Shown in pieces: positions 1-5,191 of a DNA stretch of 5,440 nt. Origin of the DNA: an uncultured Blautia sp. (lineage in GTDB: Bacteria; Bacillota; Clostridia; Lachnospirales; Lachnospiraceae); NCBI GenBank assembly GCA_937893675.1, contig CALBGI010000006.1, forward strand, positions 1 to 5,440, given 5' to 3'. Position numbers and translations under genes: made by a program. Numbering within the stretch: position 1 is the first letter of the stretch; each line of letters starts with the position of its first letter. The notes under the pieces are model-generated. The model had not been told where the DNA came from and searched no databases. It saw nothing but the letters and a program-made list of their open reading frames with translations.

Positions 1-22
1 CATAAAAGGCTTATAGCCGTCC

Positions 23-59
23 GTCGAGCCACCCGTTTTACGGGTGGGGGCGACTTTTT
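23..59 (+). terminator. Rho-independent terminator of a gene left of the window
   Basis: On the + strand GTCG (23-26) pairs with CGAC (51-54), and CCACCCG (29-35) pairs perfectly with CGGGTGG (41-47) around a TTTTA loop. A small AG/GGG internal loop separates the two stems, and five T (55-59) follow at once. This is a textbook intrinsic terminator for rightward transcription entering the window. Read on the - strand the same hairpin lacks a U-run, but a small stem GGCT-ATA-AGCC followed by TTTT lies just beyond it (4-18), so leftward transcripts may also stop here. Confidence 0.75.
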
Positions 60-87
60 GCTCTAAATCATTGACTGTACAATGGGG

Positions 88-159
88 TTAGAAACCACCT
101 CGGAATGCCCACCAAAGAACTCCTGCACTGTACATAACACAACCTGCTAAAAAGCCCAT
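88..159 (-). CDS. Hydrophobic 23-residue micropeptide, function unknown
   Basis: A very short ORF on the - strand: ATG at 159-157, stop TAA at 90-88. An AAGGAGGT Shine-Dalgarno sits about six bases before the ATG, as good as any in the window, and a strong promoter lies about 95 bases upstream. The product starts MGFLAGC and ends LWWAFRGGF. Residues 2-19 are uncharged and hydrophobic, with small residues (G2, A5, G6, A12, G13), one cysteine (C7) and a WW pair at 16-17. The only charged side chain is R20 near the C terminus. It would be a single short membrane-inserted helix. There is no AgrD-like charged tail, double-glycine leader or secretion signal. It is divergent from the XRE regulator gene and separated from it by likely operators. 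I do not recognise the family; a small membrane effector, type I toxin-like peptide or signal is possible. The translation signals are direct evidence, any role is inference. Confidence 0.55.
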   Translation of the reverse strand: MGFLAGCVMYSAGVLWWAFRGGF

Positions 160-208
160 AGCTCTACCTCCTTTCTGATCTGGCATCTGCGTAACCTTGG
201 AAACTTCA

Positions 209-252
209 TAAATAAATGCTTCGGTTCCTCAAATTACCAGTTTATTTATTTA
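209..252. repeat. Short inverted repeat in the micropeptide leader
   Basis: TAAATAAAT (209-217) is the exact reverse complement of ATTTATTTA (244-252), with 26 bp between. It lies just downstream of the micropeptide -10 box on the - strand. Because the predicted transcription start (about 247) falls inside the right arm, only part of the stem could form in RNA. The arms are AT-rich and low in complexity, so chance is a serious alternative. Confidence 0.3.
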
Positions 253-253
253 G

Positions 254-282
254 AATATAACATGGAATATAGGAAAGGTCAA
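254..282 (-). promoter_or_regulatory. Sigma-A promoter of the micropeptide
   Basis: Read on the - strand: -35 TTGACC (282-277), an exact 17-bp spacer, and -10 TATATT (259-254). Both hexamers match the vegetative consensus at five of six positions. The start of transcription would be near 247, giving a leader of about 88 bases before the ATG at 159. The -35 box overlaps the end of the first palindromic operator (281-296), so a protein bound there would touch RNA polymerase. Confidence 0.7.
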
Positions 283-354
283 TATCTAAAGATATTAAAA
301 TATAGTATCTATAAATATTTGAATGAGAGGGTGTTTTCATATAAATTATAGATA
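281..354. promoter_or_regulatory. Tandem palindromic operators, probable XRE binding sites
   Basis: Two 16-bp sites, AATATCTAAAGATATT (281-296) and AGTATCTATAAATATT (304-319), agree at 13 of 16 positions. The first is a perfect 6-4-6 palindrome. Their centres are 23 bp apart, about two helical turns. A 9-bp piece of site 2, TATCTATAA (306-314), recurs inverted at 346-354 just before the regulator start, perhaps a third half-site. XRE regulators commonly bind such tandem palindromes in their own divergent promoter region. That the adjacent gene 368-733 binds here is inference. Confidence 0.5.
319..347 (+). promoter_or_regulatory. Possible weak promoter of the XRE gene
   Basis: TTGAAT (319-324) is a fair -35 box. 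A -10 could be TAAATT (342-347, 17-bp spacer) or TATAAA (340-345, 15-bp spacer); neither is convincing. The -35 starts at the last base of operator site 2, as expected for an autoregulated gene. Kept with low confidence because no better pair is visible before the gene. Confidence 0.3.
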
Positions 355-367
355 AAGGTATTAGGAA

Positions 368-733
368 GTGGTAGAGATAAAAGATCAAAAAGAGAAAACA
401 GCAATTGAAGTTGGAGAGCGTATTCGCTATTTTCGATTGAAATGCAATTTCAGCCAGGAAGCTCTTGCACTCAGAATAGGTATGAATCCATCATATATAG
501 GGCATCTGGAGCGAGGGTTGAAATGTCCGACGATTGATACCCTTTGTCGTATTACAGATGCAATGGGGATATCATTGCAGGAATTTTTTGCCTGTGAGGA
601 AGAAGCAGATATTGGCAGAGATGATATGAAAAGAATACAAAGAGTTTTGAATAGAATTCCACCCAAAAAGAAAGAGGAATTCGTTAAGATTGTTGAGGAA
701 ATGGCAAAAATGTGCTGTGAAAATCAGCATTGA
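368..733 (+). CDS. XRE/Cro-type helix-turn-helix transcriptional regulator
   Basis: A 121-residue cytosolic DNA-binding protein. Residues about 15-75 form a typical HTH_3 domain: GERIRYFRLK opens helix 1, FSQEALALRIGMNPSYIGHLERG spans the recognition helix-turn-helix, and the helix ending in GISLQEFF closes it. The remaining 45 residues are charged and helical, with a basic PPKKK patch and a KIVEEMAKM helix that may dimerise. There is no peptidase, TPR or ligand domain. Translation starts at GTG: an in-frame TAG lies two codons upstream and no better start follows before the HTH. AAAGG (354-358) can serve as ribosome binding site. It is divergent from the 23-residue micropeptide, with two palindromes between, so it probably regulates that peptide and itself. 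Its codons are AT-rich compared with the sugar operon downstream, which hints at a separate origin. Family assignment is firm; the target is inferred. Confidence 0.92.
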   Translation: MVEIKDQKEKTAIEVGERIRYFRLKCNFSQEALALRIGMNPSYIGHLERGLKCPTIDTLCRITDAMGISLQEFFACEEEADIGRDDMKRIQRVLNRIPPKKKEEFVKIVEEMAKMCCENQH

Positions 734-789
734 GTGCAGATTTTTAATAATAAGAGAATATACAAATTGTAAAAGGGAGTAGAATATTC

Positions 790-820
790 AGGAAGAATAG
801 GATACTTCCTTATTTGTTTA
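790..820 (+). terminator. Weak terminator-like hairpin after the XRE gene
   Basis: AGGAAG (790-795) pairs with CTTCCT (805-810) around a 9-base loop, followed by T-rich TATTTGTTTA. The stem is only six pairs, so it would terminate poorly. It lies about 57 bases past the XRE stop and before the sugar operon, which is where a separator would be expected. Confidence 0.35.
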
Positions 821-872
821 TCTTTGCATGTGTAAGATAACAATAAAAAGCAAGAAATCACAGCTTGAGTTA

Positions 873-901
873 TTCAAATTAAACAAAATCAAGCGCATAA
901 T
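873..901 (+). promoter_or_regulatory. Candidate promoter of the sugar-transport operon
   Basis: TTCAAA (873-878), a 17-bp spacer and CATAAT (896-901) form the best sigma-A-like pair in the 217 bp before the binding-protein gene. The -10 matches five of six consensus bases, the -35 four of six. A weak -35 fits a promoter that needs an activator such as the AraC-type regulator of this operon. I found no convincing catabolite-responsive element here. Confidence 0.35.
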
Positions 902-936
902 AAGGTTACAAGCTAAGAACTGGAAACAGTCAGAAA

Positions 937-942
937 GGGAGG
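937..942 (+). promoter_or_regulatory. Ribosome binding site that fixes the binding-protein start
   Basis: GGGAGG ends eight bases before the ATG at 951. The reading frame stays open upstream to an ATG at 828, but that one has no Shine-Dalgarno, and the added 41 residues are lysine-rich and would hide the signal peptide. The start is therefore 951. Confidence 0.85.
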
Positions 943-950
943 TAACAGTT

Positions 951-2267
951 ATGAAAAGAAAGATGGCAGCAGCAACCGCATGTCTTATGGCATGTACAGC
1001 GCTTATGGGAGTGAACGCAGGGGCAGCCGAAGGAGTGGAGCTGAATGTGACGACCACATTCGCAGGTGAGGACGGAAACGCACAGAATTTTAAGGATGCG
1101 ATCGCAGCCTGGGAGGAAGAGACCGGAAACAAAGTCAACGATGCTTCGGCAACCTCGGATGAAACCTTTAAGGCACGGGTGGAAATGGACTTTCAGACCG
1201 GTGCAGATCCGGATGTGCTGTTCTTCTTCAACGGAGCAGATGCAAATTCTTTTATTGAAGCAGGCAAGGTTGTCTCCATTGACACCATACGCGAAGAATA
1301 TCCGGATTACGCTTCCAATATGAACGACGAGCTGATCACCCCGTCTCTGGTGGATGGTGTGAAATATGCAGTTCCGGTAAACGGCTACTGGGAAGCCATG
1401 TTTGTAAACACGGCTGTTCTGGAGGCGGCCGGAGTTGAGGTTCCGGGCGCGGACTATACCTGGGACGCGTTCCTTGAGGACTGCCAGAAGATTAAAGACG
1501 CAGGCTATACGCCGCTGGCAGCAGCCCTTGGCAATATTCCTCATTACTGGTGGGAGTTCAGTATTTTTAACAATGGCAACGTAAAAGACCATCTGAATAT
1601 TCCGGCAAGCGTTGAGGATGCGCAGGCATGGGTGAACGGAATGGAGGATATCAAGGCGCTTTATGAGGCAGGATATTTCCCGGAGAATACGCTTTCCGCA
1701 ACGGATGATGAGACCTTTGCAGCATTCATGGATGACAAGGCCGCATTTTTGATCGACGGCTCCTGGAAGGTTGGAGGAATCGCAGGCGCATGCCAGTCTG
1801 ACCCGGAAGATCCGGCTACATTAGATGCAGAAAAACTTGATAAATTTACCGTGACCTATGTTCCAGGAAAGGGCGAAAGAAAAGCAACGGATCTAATCGG
1901 CGGACTGTCCATGGGCTATTATATCAGTACAGCAGCCTGGGAAGACGAGGCGAAACGTGATGCAGCCGTAGATTTGGTAAGCTTTCTTACCAGTGATGAG
2001 CAGGTGGCAAAATTTGCACAGCATACCGCATCGGCGCTGAAAGAAGCTCCGGCAGTGGATGAGGCAGCGTTCAATTCTCTTCAGCTGAAATCCATGGAGA
2101 TGATGTCCGGCGTAACTTCCCTTACCGGCGCAGTTCAGGATATTTTCAACGGGGAATGCCGTGTATCCACCTTTGACGGAATGCCGCAGATCGTGACAGG
2201 AGAGGTTTCCGCTGAGGACGCTGTGGCAGAAGGTCTTGCTGCATACGCAGAGCAGACAGCTGAATAA
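951..2267 (+). CDS. Extracellular sugar-binding protein of an ABC importer (family 1)
   Basis: A 438-residue family 1 solute-binding protein (SBP_bac_1/SBP_bac_8 type) that captures a sugar or oligosaccharide outside the membrane and hands it to the two permeases encoded downstream. The N terminus is a signal peptide: basic MKRK, hydrophobic alanine-rich core to about residue 22, likely cut after A23-G24-A25. Family features follow in order: GADPDVLFFFNG (85-96), an aromatic stretch HYWWEF (198-203) able to stack on sugar rings, KAAFLIDGSW (263-272), and the C-terminal QDIFNG (396-401) before the last helix. Length is normal for the family. No canonical lipobox is present; the nearest is LMAC at 12-15, in a core shorter than usual. 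The mature protein is acidic. The substrate cannot be read from sequence. Followed by a hairpin and then the permease genes; regulation probably comes from the AraC-type regulator of the same operon. Confidence 0.93.
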   Translation: MKRKMAAATACLMACTALMGVNAGAAEGVELNVTTTFAGEDGNAQNFKDAIAAWEEETGNKVNDASATSDETFKARVEMDFQTGADPDVLFFFNGADANSFIEAGKVVSIDTIREEYPDYASNMNDELITPSLVDGVKYAVPVNGYWEAMFVNTAVLEAAGVEVPGADYTWDAFLEDCQKIKDAGYTPLAAALGNIPHYWWEFSIFNNGNVKDHLNIPASVEDAQAWVNGMEDIKALYEAGYFPENTLSATDDETFAAFMDDKAAFLIDGSWKVGGIAGACQSDPEDPATLDAEKLDKFTVTYVPGKGERKATDLIGGLSMGYYISTAAWEDEAKRDAAVDLVSFLTSDEQVAKFAQHTASALKEAPAVDEAAFNSLQLKSMEMMSGVTSLTGAVQDIFNGECRVSTFDGMPQIVTGEVSAEDAVAEGLAAYAEQTAE

Positions 2268-2299
2268 GTGGCAGAGCCTGATACCTAAGGCATAAAAAC

Positions 2300-2340
2300 A
2301 AGGGAGATGCGGCAAAAAAGAGTTTGCAGTGTCTCCCTTT
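2300..2340 (+). terminator. Intra-operon hairpin after the binding-protein gene
   Basis: AAGGGAGA (2300-2307) pairs with TCTCCCTT (2332-2339); inside it TGCGGCAAA (2308-2316) pairs with TTTGCAGTG (2323-2331) with one mismatch and two wobbles. That makes a stem of about 17 pairs with a 6-base loop, followed by only a short T-rich run (TTTCTC). It starts about 32 bases past the stop codon. In sugar ABC operons such hairpins act as leaky terminators or as 3' stabilisers, giving more binding protein than permease. Which of the two applies here is inference. Confidence 0.65.
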
Positions 2341-2352
2341 CTCAAAGAATCC

Positions 2353-2368
2353 GTGCGGAGAGCCGCAC
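2353..2368 (+). other. Small GC-rich hairpin before the permease ribosome binding site
   Basis: GTGCGG (2353-2358) and CCGCAC (2363-2368) form a perfect six-pair stem with an AGAG loop, ending ten bases before the AGGTGA that precedes the permease ATG at 2387. It could limit ribosome access or protect the processed 5' end of the permease message. It has no U-run, so it is not a terminator. Confidence 0.4.
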
Positions 2369-2386
2369 AGAAACGGCAGGTGAAAT

Positions 2387-3274
2387 ATGGGAGCGAATAT
2401 ATATCGAAATAAGAAATGGCTGCTGGTCTTTTTGGTGCCGGCCTTTCTGATGATGGCAGTATTTCTGCACTATCCGTTTTTTGTAAACATTCTCAACAGC
2501 TTTCAAAAAATCGGCGGTCTGGCGGCGCCCTCCAAAGGGTATCTGACCCCCTGGTATTCCAATTACATAGAAATGCTTCATGACAAAAATATGTGGATCG
2601 CCCTTAAGAACACCCTGATCCTTATGGGCTGCACCTTGATCTTCCAGGTAGGGATCGCCCTTGTGCTGGCAATTCTGGTAGACCAGATCAAGGCCGGGGC
2701 GAAATTCTTCCGCGTAGTATATTTTTTCCCCATTGTGGTTTCTGCGACTGCATTAGGTCTTTTATTTAATCTGATTTTCCTTTATGATAAGGGTATGATC
2801 AATCAGCTTCTGGAACTTCTGGGAAAACAGGGGCTGACAGACTGGAAATCCGCAGCGCATGCGTTTATTACGATGATGATTCCGGTCATGTGGCAGTACG
2901 TTGGTTTTTATTTTGTGATCATTGTCACTGGTCTTAACAATATTTCAGAGGATCTGTACGAAGTTGCCTCCATCGACGGCGCCACCCGCTGGCAGCGCAT
3001 CCGTTATATTACCCTGCCGCTTCTGCACAACGTGCTCTGCACCTGCGCAGTGCTGGCGATCACCGGAGCGCTGAAGGTATTTGACCTTCCGTGGATCATG
3101 TTCCCCAAAGGAATGCCTCAGAACTCTACGTGGCTTACTGGTACGTATATGTATTACCATTCCAGCGAGACGCGGAATACGGATTATGGCTGTGCCATTG
3201 CCGTGCTGATCGTAATTCTGGGAATCATATCCGCCCAGGTTGTAAACCGCGTCTTTAAAGAGAAGGATTATTAG
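2387..3274 (+). CDS. Sugar ABC transporter permease (MalF/UgpA type)
   Basis: A 295-residue inner-membrane permease, the first of the pair forming the channel for the sugar bound by the upstream binding protein. Six membrane segments are visible, roughly at 12-32, 73-98, 105-133, 156-182, 214-233 and 266-288. The cytoplasmic EAA loop that docks on the ATPase lies between segments 4 and 5: YEVASIDGAT (191-200) followed by TLPLL (209-213). It reads E-V-A where the motif has E-A-A, a common variation in MalF/UgpA-type subunits, and the key glycine G198 is present. The ATG at 2387 has a modest AGGTGA site. The segment at 40-70 is the usual periplasmic loop, so the protein is full-length. No ATPase gene is nearby, as is usual for CUT1 importers of this phylum, which share an MsmX/UgpC-type ATPase. 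Family certain, substrate unknown. Confidence 0.93.
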   Translation: MGANIYRNKKWLLVFLVPAFLMMAVFLHYPFFVNILNSFQKIGGLAAPSKGYLTPWYSNYIEMLHDKNMWIALKNTLILMGCTLIFQVGIALVLAILVDQIKAGAKFFRVVYFFPIVVSATALGLLFNLIFLYDKGMINQLLELLGKQGLTDWKSAAHAFITMMIPVMWQYVGFYFVIIVTGLNNISEDLYEVASIDGATRWQRIRYITLPLLHNVLCTCAVLAITGALKVFDLPWIMFPKGMPQNSTWLTGTYMYYHSSETRNTDYGCAIAVLIVILGIISAQVVNRVFKEKDY

Positions 3275-3288
3275 GAGGGGGCAGCGAC

Positions 3289-4149
3289 ATGAAGACAAAA
3301 AAGAAGCGGAATTTCTGGCAGATTCCCGTATATGCGGTTCTGATTTTCTGGGCGCTTACGACGATCTATCCCCTTGTGTGGGTTGGCCTGAATTCCTTTA
3401 AGGTAAAAAATGAAATTGTGGCAAATTCTTTTTCCCTGCCGGTGGGCGAGCTGTTCACCATGTCGAACTATGAGCGGGCGTTTGACCGGGTTCCCATTCT
3501 GGGGGCGTACGCAAACAGTCTGATCATATCCGGAACGGTGACAGTTGCGGTGATGCTTCTGGCAGGAATGGCGGCATTTGCACTTACCAGATACCATTTT
3601 AAGGGGAGGAATCTTCTGACGACCATTGTTCTGGCAAGTATGATGTTTCCGGCATTTTCTACGATTGTTCCGGTGTTCCGCATGGAGGCGGCCTGGGGGA
3701 TCGTCAACACCAGCGATCGCCTGCTTTCCCTTTTGTCCTGTGCTCTGCCGCAGATCGCGGGCAATCTGTCCTTTGCCATTATTGTGCTGTCCGGTTATAT
3801 TAGGAGCCTGCCCCTTGATCTGGAGGAAGCCGCCTATCTGGAGGGCTGCAATACGCCGCAGATTTTTACAAAGGTAGTGGTACCGCTGGCAAAACCGTCT
3901 TTTGCCACAGTTGCGATTTTCTCGTTCCTGTGGAGCTATAATGATCTGTTCAGCCAGACCTTTTTTCTGCGCATCAAGCCGCACTGGGCGATCACGCGTC
4001 TTTTGAAGGAACTGACCGCCATGGAGGGAACCAACTACGGATTGATGGCGGCTGCGGTGACCCTGGTTGTGGTGCCGGTCATTATTCTGTACGCGTTTTT
4101 GCAGAAGTATATTATAAAAGGTATGGTTGCCGGTGCAGTGAAAGGTTAG
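3289..4149 (+). CDS. Sugar ABC transporter permease (MalG/UgpE type)
   Basis: A 286-residue inner-membrane permease that pairs with the product of the gene just upstream. Six hydrophobic segments are visible, about 13-35, 75-98, 109-130, 145-170, 204-222 and 251-273. The EAA loop is canonical: LEEAAYLEGC (178-187) followed by VVPLAKP (197-203). The C terminus ends GMVAGAVKG, a hallmark of MalG-type subunits. The gene starts 14 bases after the previous stop, and its AGGAGGGGG ribosome binding site overlaps that stop codon, so the two permeases are likely translated in step and in similar amounts. The protein is full-length with nothing unusual. The transported sugar is not evident from sequence. 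Confidence 0.94.
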   Translation: MKTKKKRNFWQIPVYAVLIFWALTTIYPLVWVGLNSFKVKNEIVANSFSLPVGELFTMSNYERAFDRVPILGAYANSLIISGTVTVAVMLLAGMAAFALTRYHFKGRNLLTTIVLASMMFPAFSTIVPVFRMEAAWGIVNTSDRLLSLLSCALPQIAGNLSFAIIVLSGYIRSLPLDLEEAAYLEGCNTPQIFTKVVVPLAKPSFATVAIFSFLWSYNDLFSQTFFLRIKPHWAITRLLKELTAMEGTNYGLMAAAVTLVVVPVIILYAFLQKYIIKGMVAGAVKG

Positions 4150-4169
4150 CCGGCGGAAAGAGGGTTTTT

Positions 4170-4898
4170 ATGTATAAGGTAGTGATTATTGACGATGAGC
4201 CTATTATTGTGACTGGTCTTACAAAGATGCTTCCCTGGGAGCGTTATGGCTGCGAGGTAGCAGGCACCGCGGCAAATGGACTGGAGGGACTTTCCGTGAT
4301 CCGGGAAAAAAAGCCGGACATCGTGATTTCTGACATCTATATGCCGAGAATGGACGGACTTTCCATGGCAGCTGCCCTGAAATCCGAATTTGAGAATATG
4401 GAGCTTACCATTCTTACAGGGTACCGGGATTTTGAGCTGGCGCAGCAGGCGATCAAGCTGGGGGTGGCGCGTTTTGTCCTGAAACCCTCTGACATGCAGG
4501 AGCTGGAAGAGGCGATCAGCGTCATGGTCAATAATCTGAAGAAAAAAGGAATTGAGGGCGAGCCGGAGAGTGCGGCGAACAGCTTTATTGTAAATAAAGC
4601 CCTGGAATATATGAGAGAACACTACCAACAGAAGATGACCCTCAAAGATGTGGCAGACAACACCTATGTCAGTCAGTGGCACCTGAGCAAGCTTCTTAAC
4701 CGTCACACCGGACAGAGCTTTTCGGAGCTGATGAACGGCATTCGCATTGAAGAAGCCAAGAAGCTCCTGAAAAATCCTGCTTACCGTGTGGGCGATGTGG
4801 CGGACATGGTGGGATTTTTGGATATGGCGCATTTCTCGCGGGTGTTTAAAAAGATCGTGGGTGTGTCGGCGAATGAGTATCGAAACAGTATGAAATAA
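4170..4898 (+). CDS. YesN-type response regulator (REC plus AraC DNA-binding domain)
   Basis: A 242-residue cytosolic two-component regulator. The receiver domain (1-120) has the acidic pocket D8/D9, phospho-acceptor D55 within VISDIYMPRMDG, T83 in LTGY and the conserved K105-P106. The AraC/XylS domain (about 137-242) has two helix-turn-helix motifs, near TLKDVADNTYVSQWHLSKLL and VGDVADMVGFLDMAHFSRVF. At 242 residues it lacks the long linker of typical YesN proteins (about 400-500 residues). It begins 20 bases after the permease stop with an AGAGGG site and is the last operon gene before a terminator. By analogy with YesM/YesN-linked sugar systems, it probably activates this transport operon once phosphorylated by a membrane histidine kinase. 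Such a kinase gene usually lies next door, but none is present in the window. All catalytic residues are intact, so it should be functional. Confidence 0.92.
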   Translation: MYKVVIIDDEPIIVTGLTKMLPWERYGCEVAGTAANGLEGLSVIREKKPDIVISDIYMPRMDGLSMAAALKSEFENMELTILTGYRDFELAQQAIKLGVARFVLKPSDMQELEEAISVMVNNLKKKGIEGEPESAANSFIVNKALEYMREHYQQKMTLKDVADNTYVSQWHLSKLLNRHTGQSFSELMNGIRIEEAKKLLKNPAYRVGDVADMVGFLDMAHFSRVFKKIVGVSANEYRNSMK

Positions 4899-4910
4899 GA
4901 GTGGAAATGG

Positions 4911-4946
4911 TGGCTATCCCCTGACAATGCAGGAGATAGCCATTTT
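4911..4946 (+). terminator. Rho-independent terminator of the sugar operon
   Basis: TGGCTATCCCCTG (4911-4923) pairs with CAGGAGATAGCCA (4930-4942) with a single C-A mismatch and a 6-base loop ACAATG, followed by TTTT (4943-4946). It starts 12 bases after the response-regulator stop, so it closes the transport operon. The T-run is short and followed by G5, so some read-through is possible. Confidence 0.8.
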
Positions 4947-4973
4947 GGGGGTTGAGACAGATCTTGGTTTTTA

Positions 4974-5002
4974 TTGTTCAAAACATACGAAACTGCTATA
5001 AT
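4974..5002 (+). promoter_or_regulatory. Extended -10 promoter ahead of the broken acetyltransferase gene
   Basis: TATAAT (4997-5002) is a perfect -10 box, preceded by TGC to give an extended -10. TTGTTC (4974-4979) sits exactly 17 bp upstream as a weak -35. Transcription would start near 5009, about 36 bases before the ATG at 5045. The promoter looks intact although the gene behind it is not. Confidence 0.6.
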
Positions 5003-5044
5003 AGGAATGCGGCGAATCTGTAAATATGGCGCTGAGAGAAAAAG

Positions 5045-5188
5045 ATGAACGAATATATTTATGCTGCTTTGCGACAAAAACCGGAATGAAAAGAAGCTGC
5101 TGCCGCATGGCTTCGTGATAAGGAGAAAGTGCCGCAAGAAGCTTATCTTGCATGTATGGAAACCTATTGTGACAAGAATGTATATTCA
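5045..5188 (+). pseudogene. N-terminal remnant of a GNAT-type N-acetyltransferase
   Basis: From ATG 5045 the frame reads MNEYIYAALRQKPE, then TGA (5087-5089), then KEAAAAWLRDKEKVPQEAY and onward to YCDKNVYS before TAG (5189-5191). This matches the start of a group of Bacillota GNAT acetyltransferases in which a tryptophan is expected where the TGA stands, so one G-to-A change explains the stop. That match is from memory of the family, not a search. Only about 48 codons remain; the acetyl-CoA-binding core is missing. A weak GAGAG site and a good promoter precede it. No acetyltransferase activity is possible from this fragment. If the assignment is wrong, it is still a frame with two stops and no continuing product. 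Confidence 0.6.
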
Positions 5189-5191
5189 TAG

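Noticed and set aside
74..134. 8-bp direct repeat ACTGTACA at 74-81 and 127-134
   Set aside because: Too short and only two copies, one inside the micro-ORF; expected by chance.
147..209. 20-residue ORF on the - strand overlapping the micropeptide start in another frame, a possible leader peptide
   Set aside because: Its only purine-rich site (GAGGA) is about 18 bases before the ATG, too far, and the composition (many K and R codons by chance) gives no support.
862..913. Inverted AGCTTG/CAAGCT and TTGA/TCAA near the operon promoter as regulator sites
   Set aside because: Short, imperfectly spaced half-sites in AT-rich DNA; no second copy in the window to support a binding motif.
919..930. 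ACTG-GAAA-CAGT mini-hairpin with a GNRA loop before the binding-protein ribosome binding site
   Set aside because: Only four base pairs; not stable enough to claim a function.
828..950. In-frame upstream extension of the binding-protein ORF from an ATG at 828
   Set aside because: No ribosome binding site, lysine-rich low-complexity translation, and it would bury the signal peptide; the ATG at 951 has GGGAGG at the right distance.
930..1592. Long minus-strand ORF of 220 codons opposite the binding-protein gene
   Set aside because: Shadow of a GC-richer gene on +; cysteine- and histidine-rich nonsense composition with no start signals. The same applies to the 150-, 237- and 228-codon minus-strand ORFs in the operon.
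5026..5118. 30-residue + strand ORF in another frame over the acetyltransferase remnant
   Set aside because: No Shine-Dalgarno, and the alternate frame carries the recognisable protein sequence.
4781..5189. Minus-strand ORFs of 118 and 72 codons across the operon end and remnants
   Set aside because: They run through the operon terminator or opposite recognisable coding remnants, with no ribosome binding site or family resemblance.
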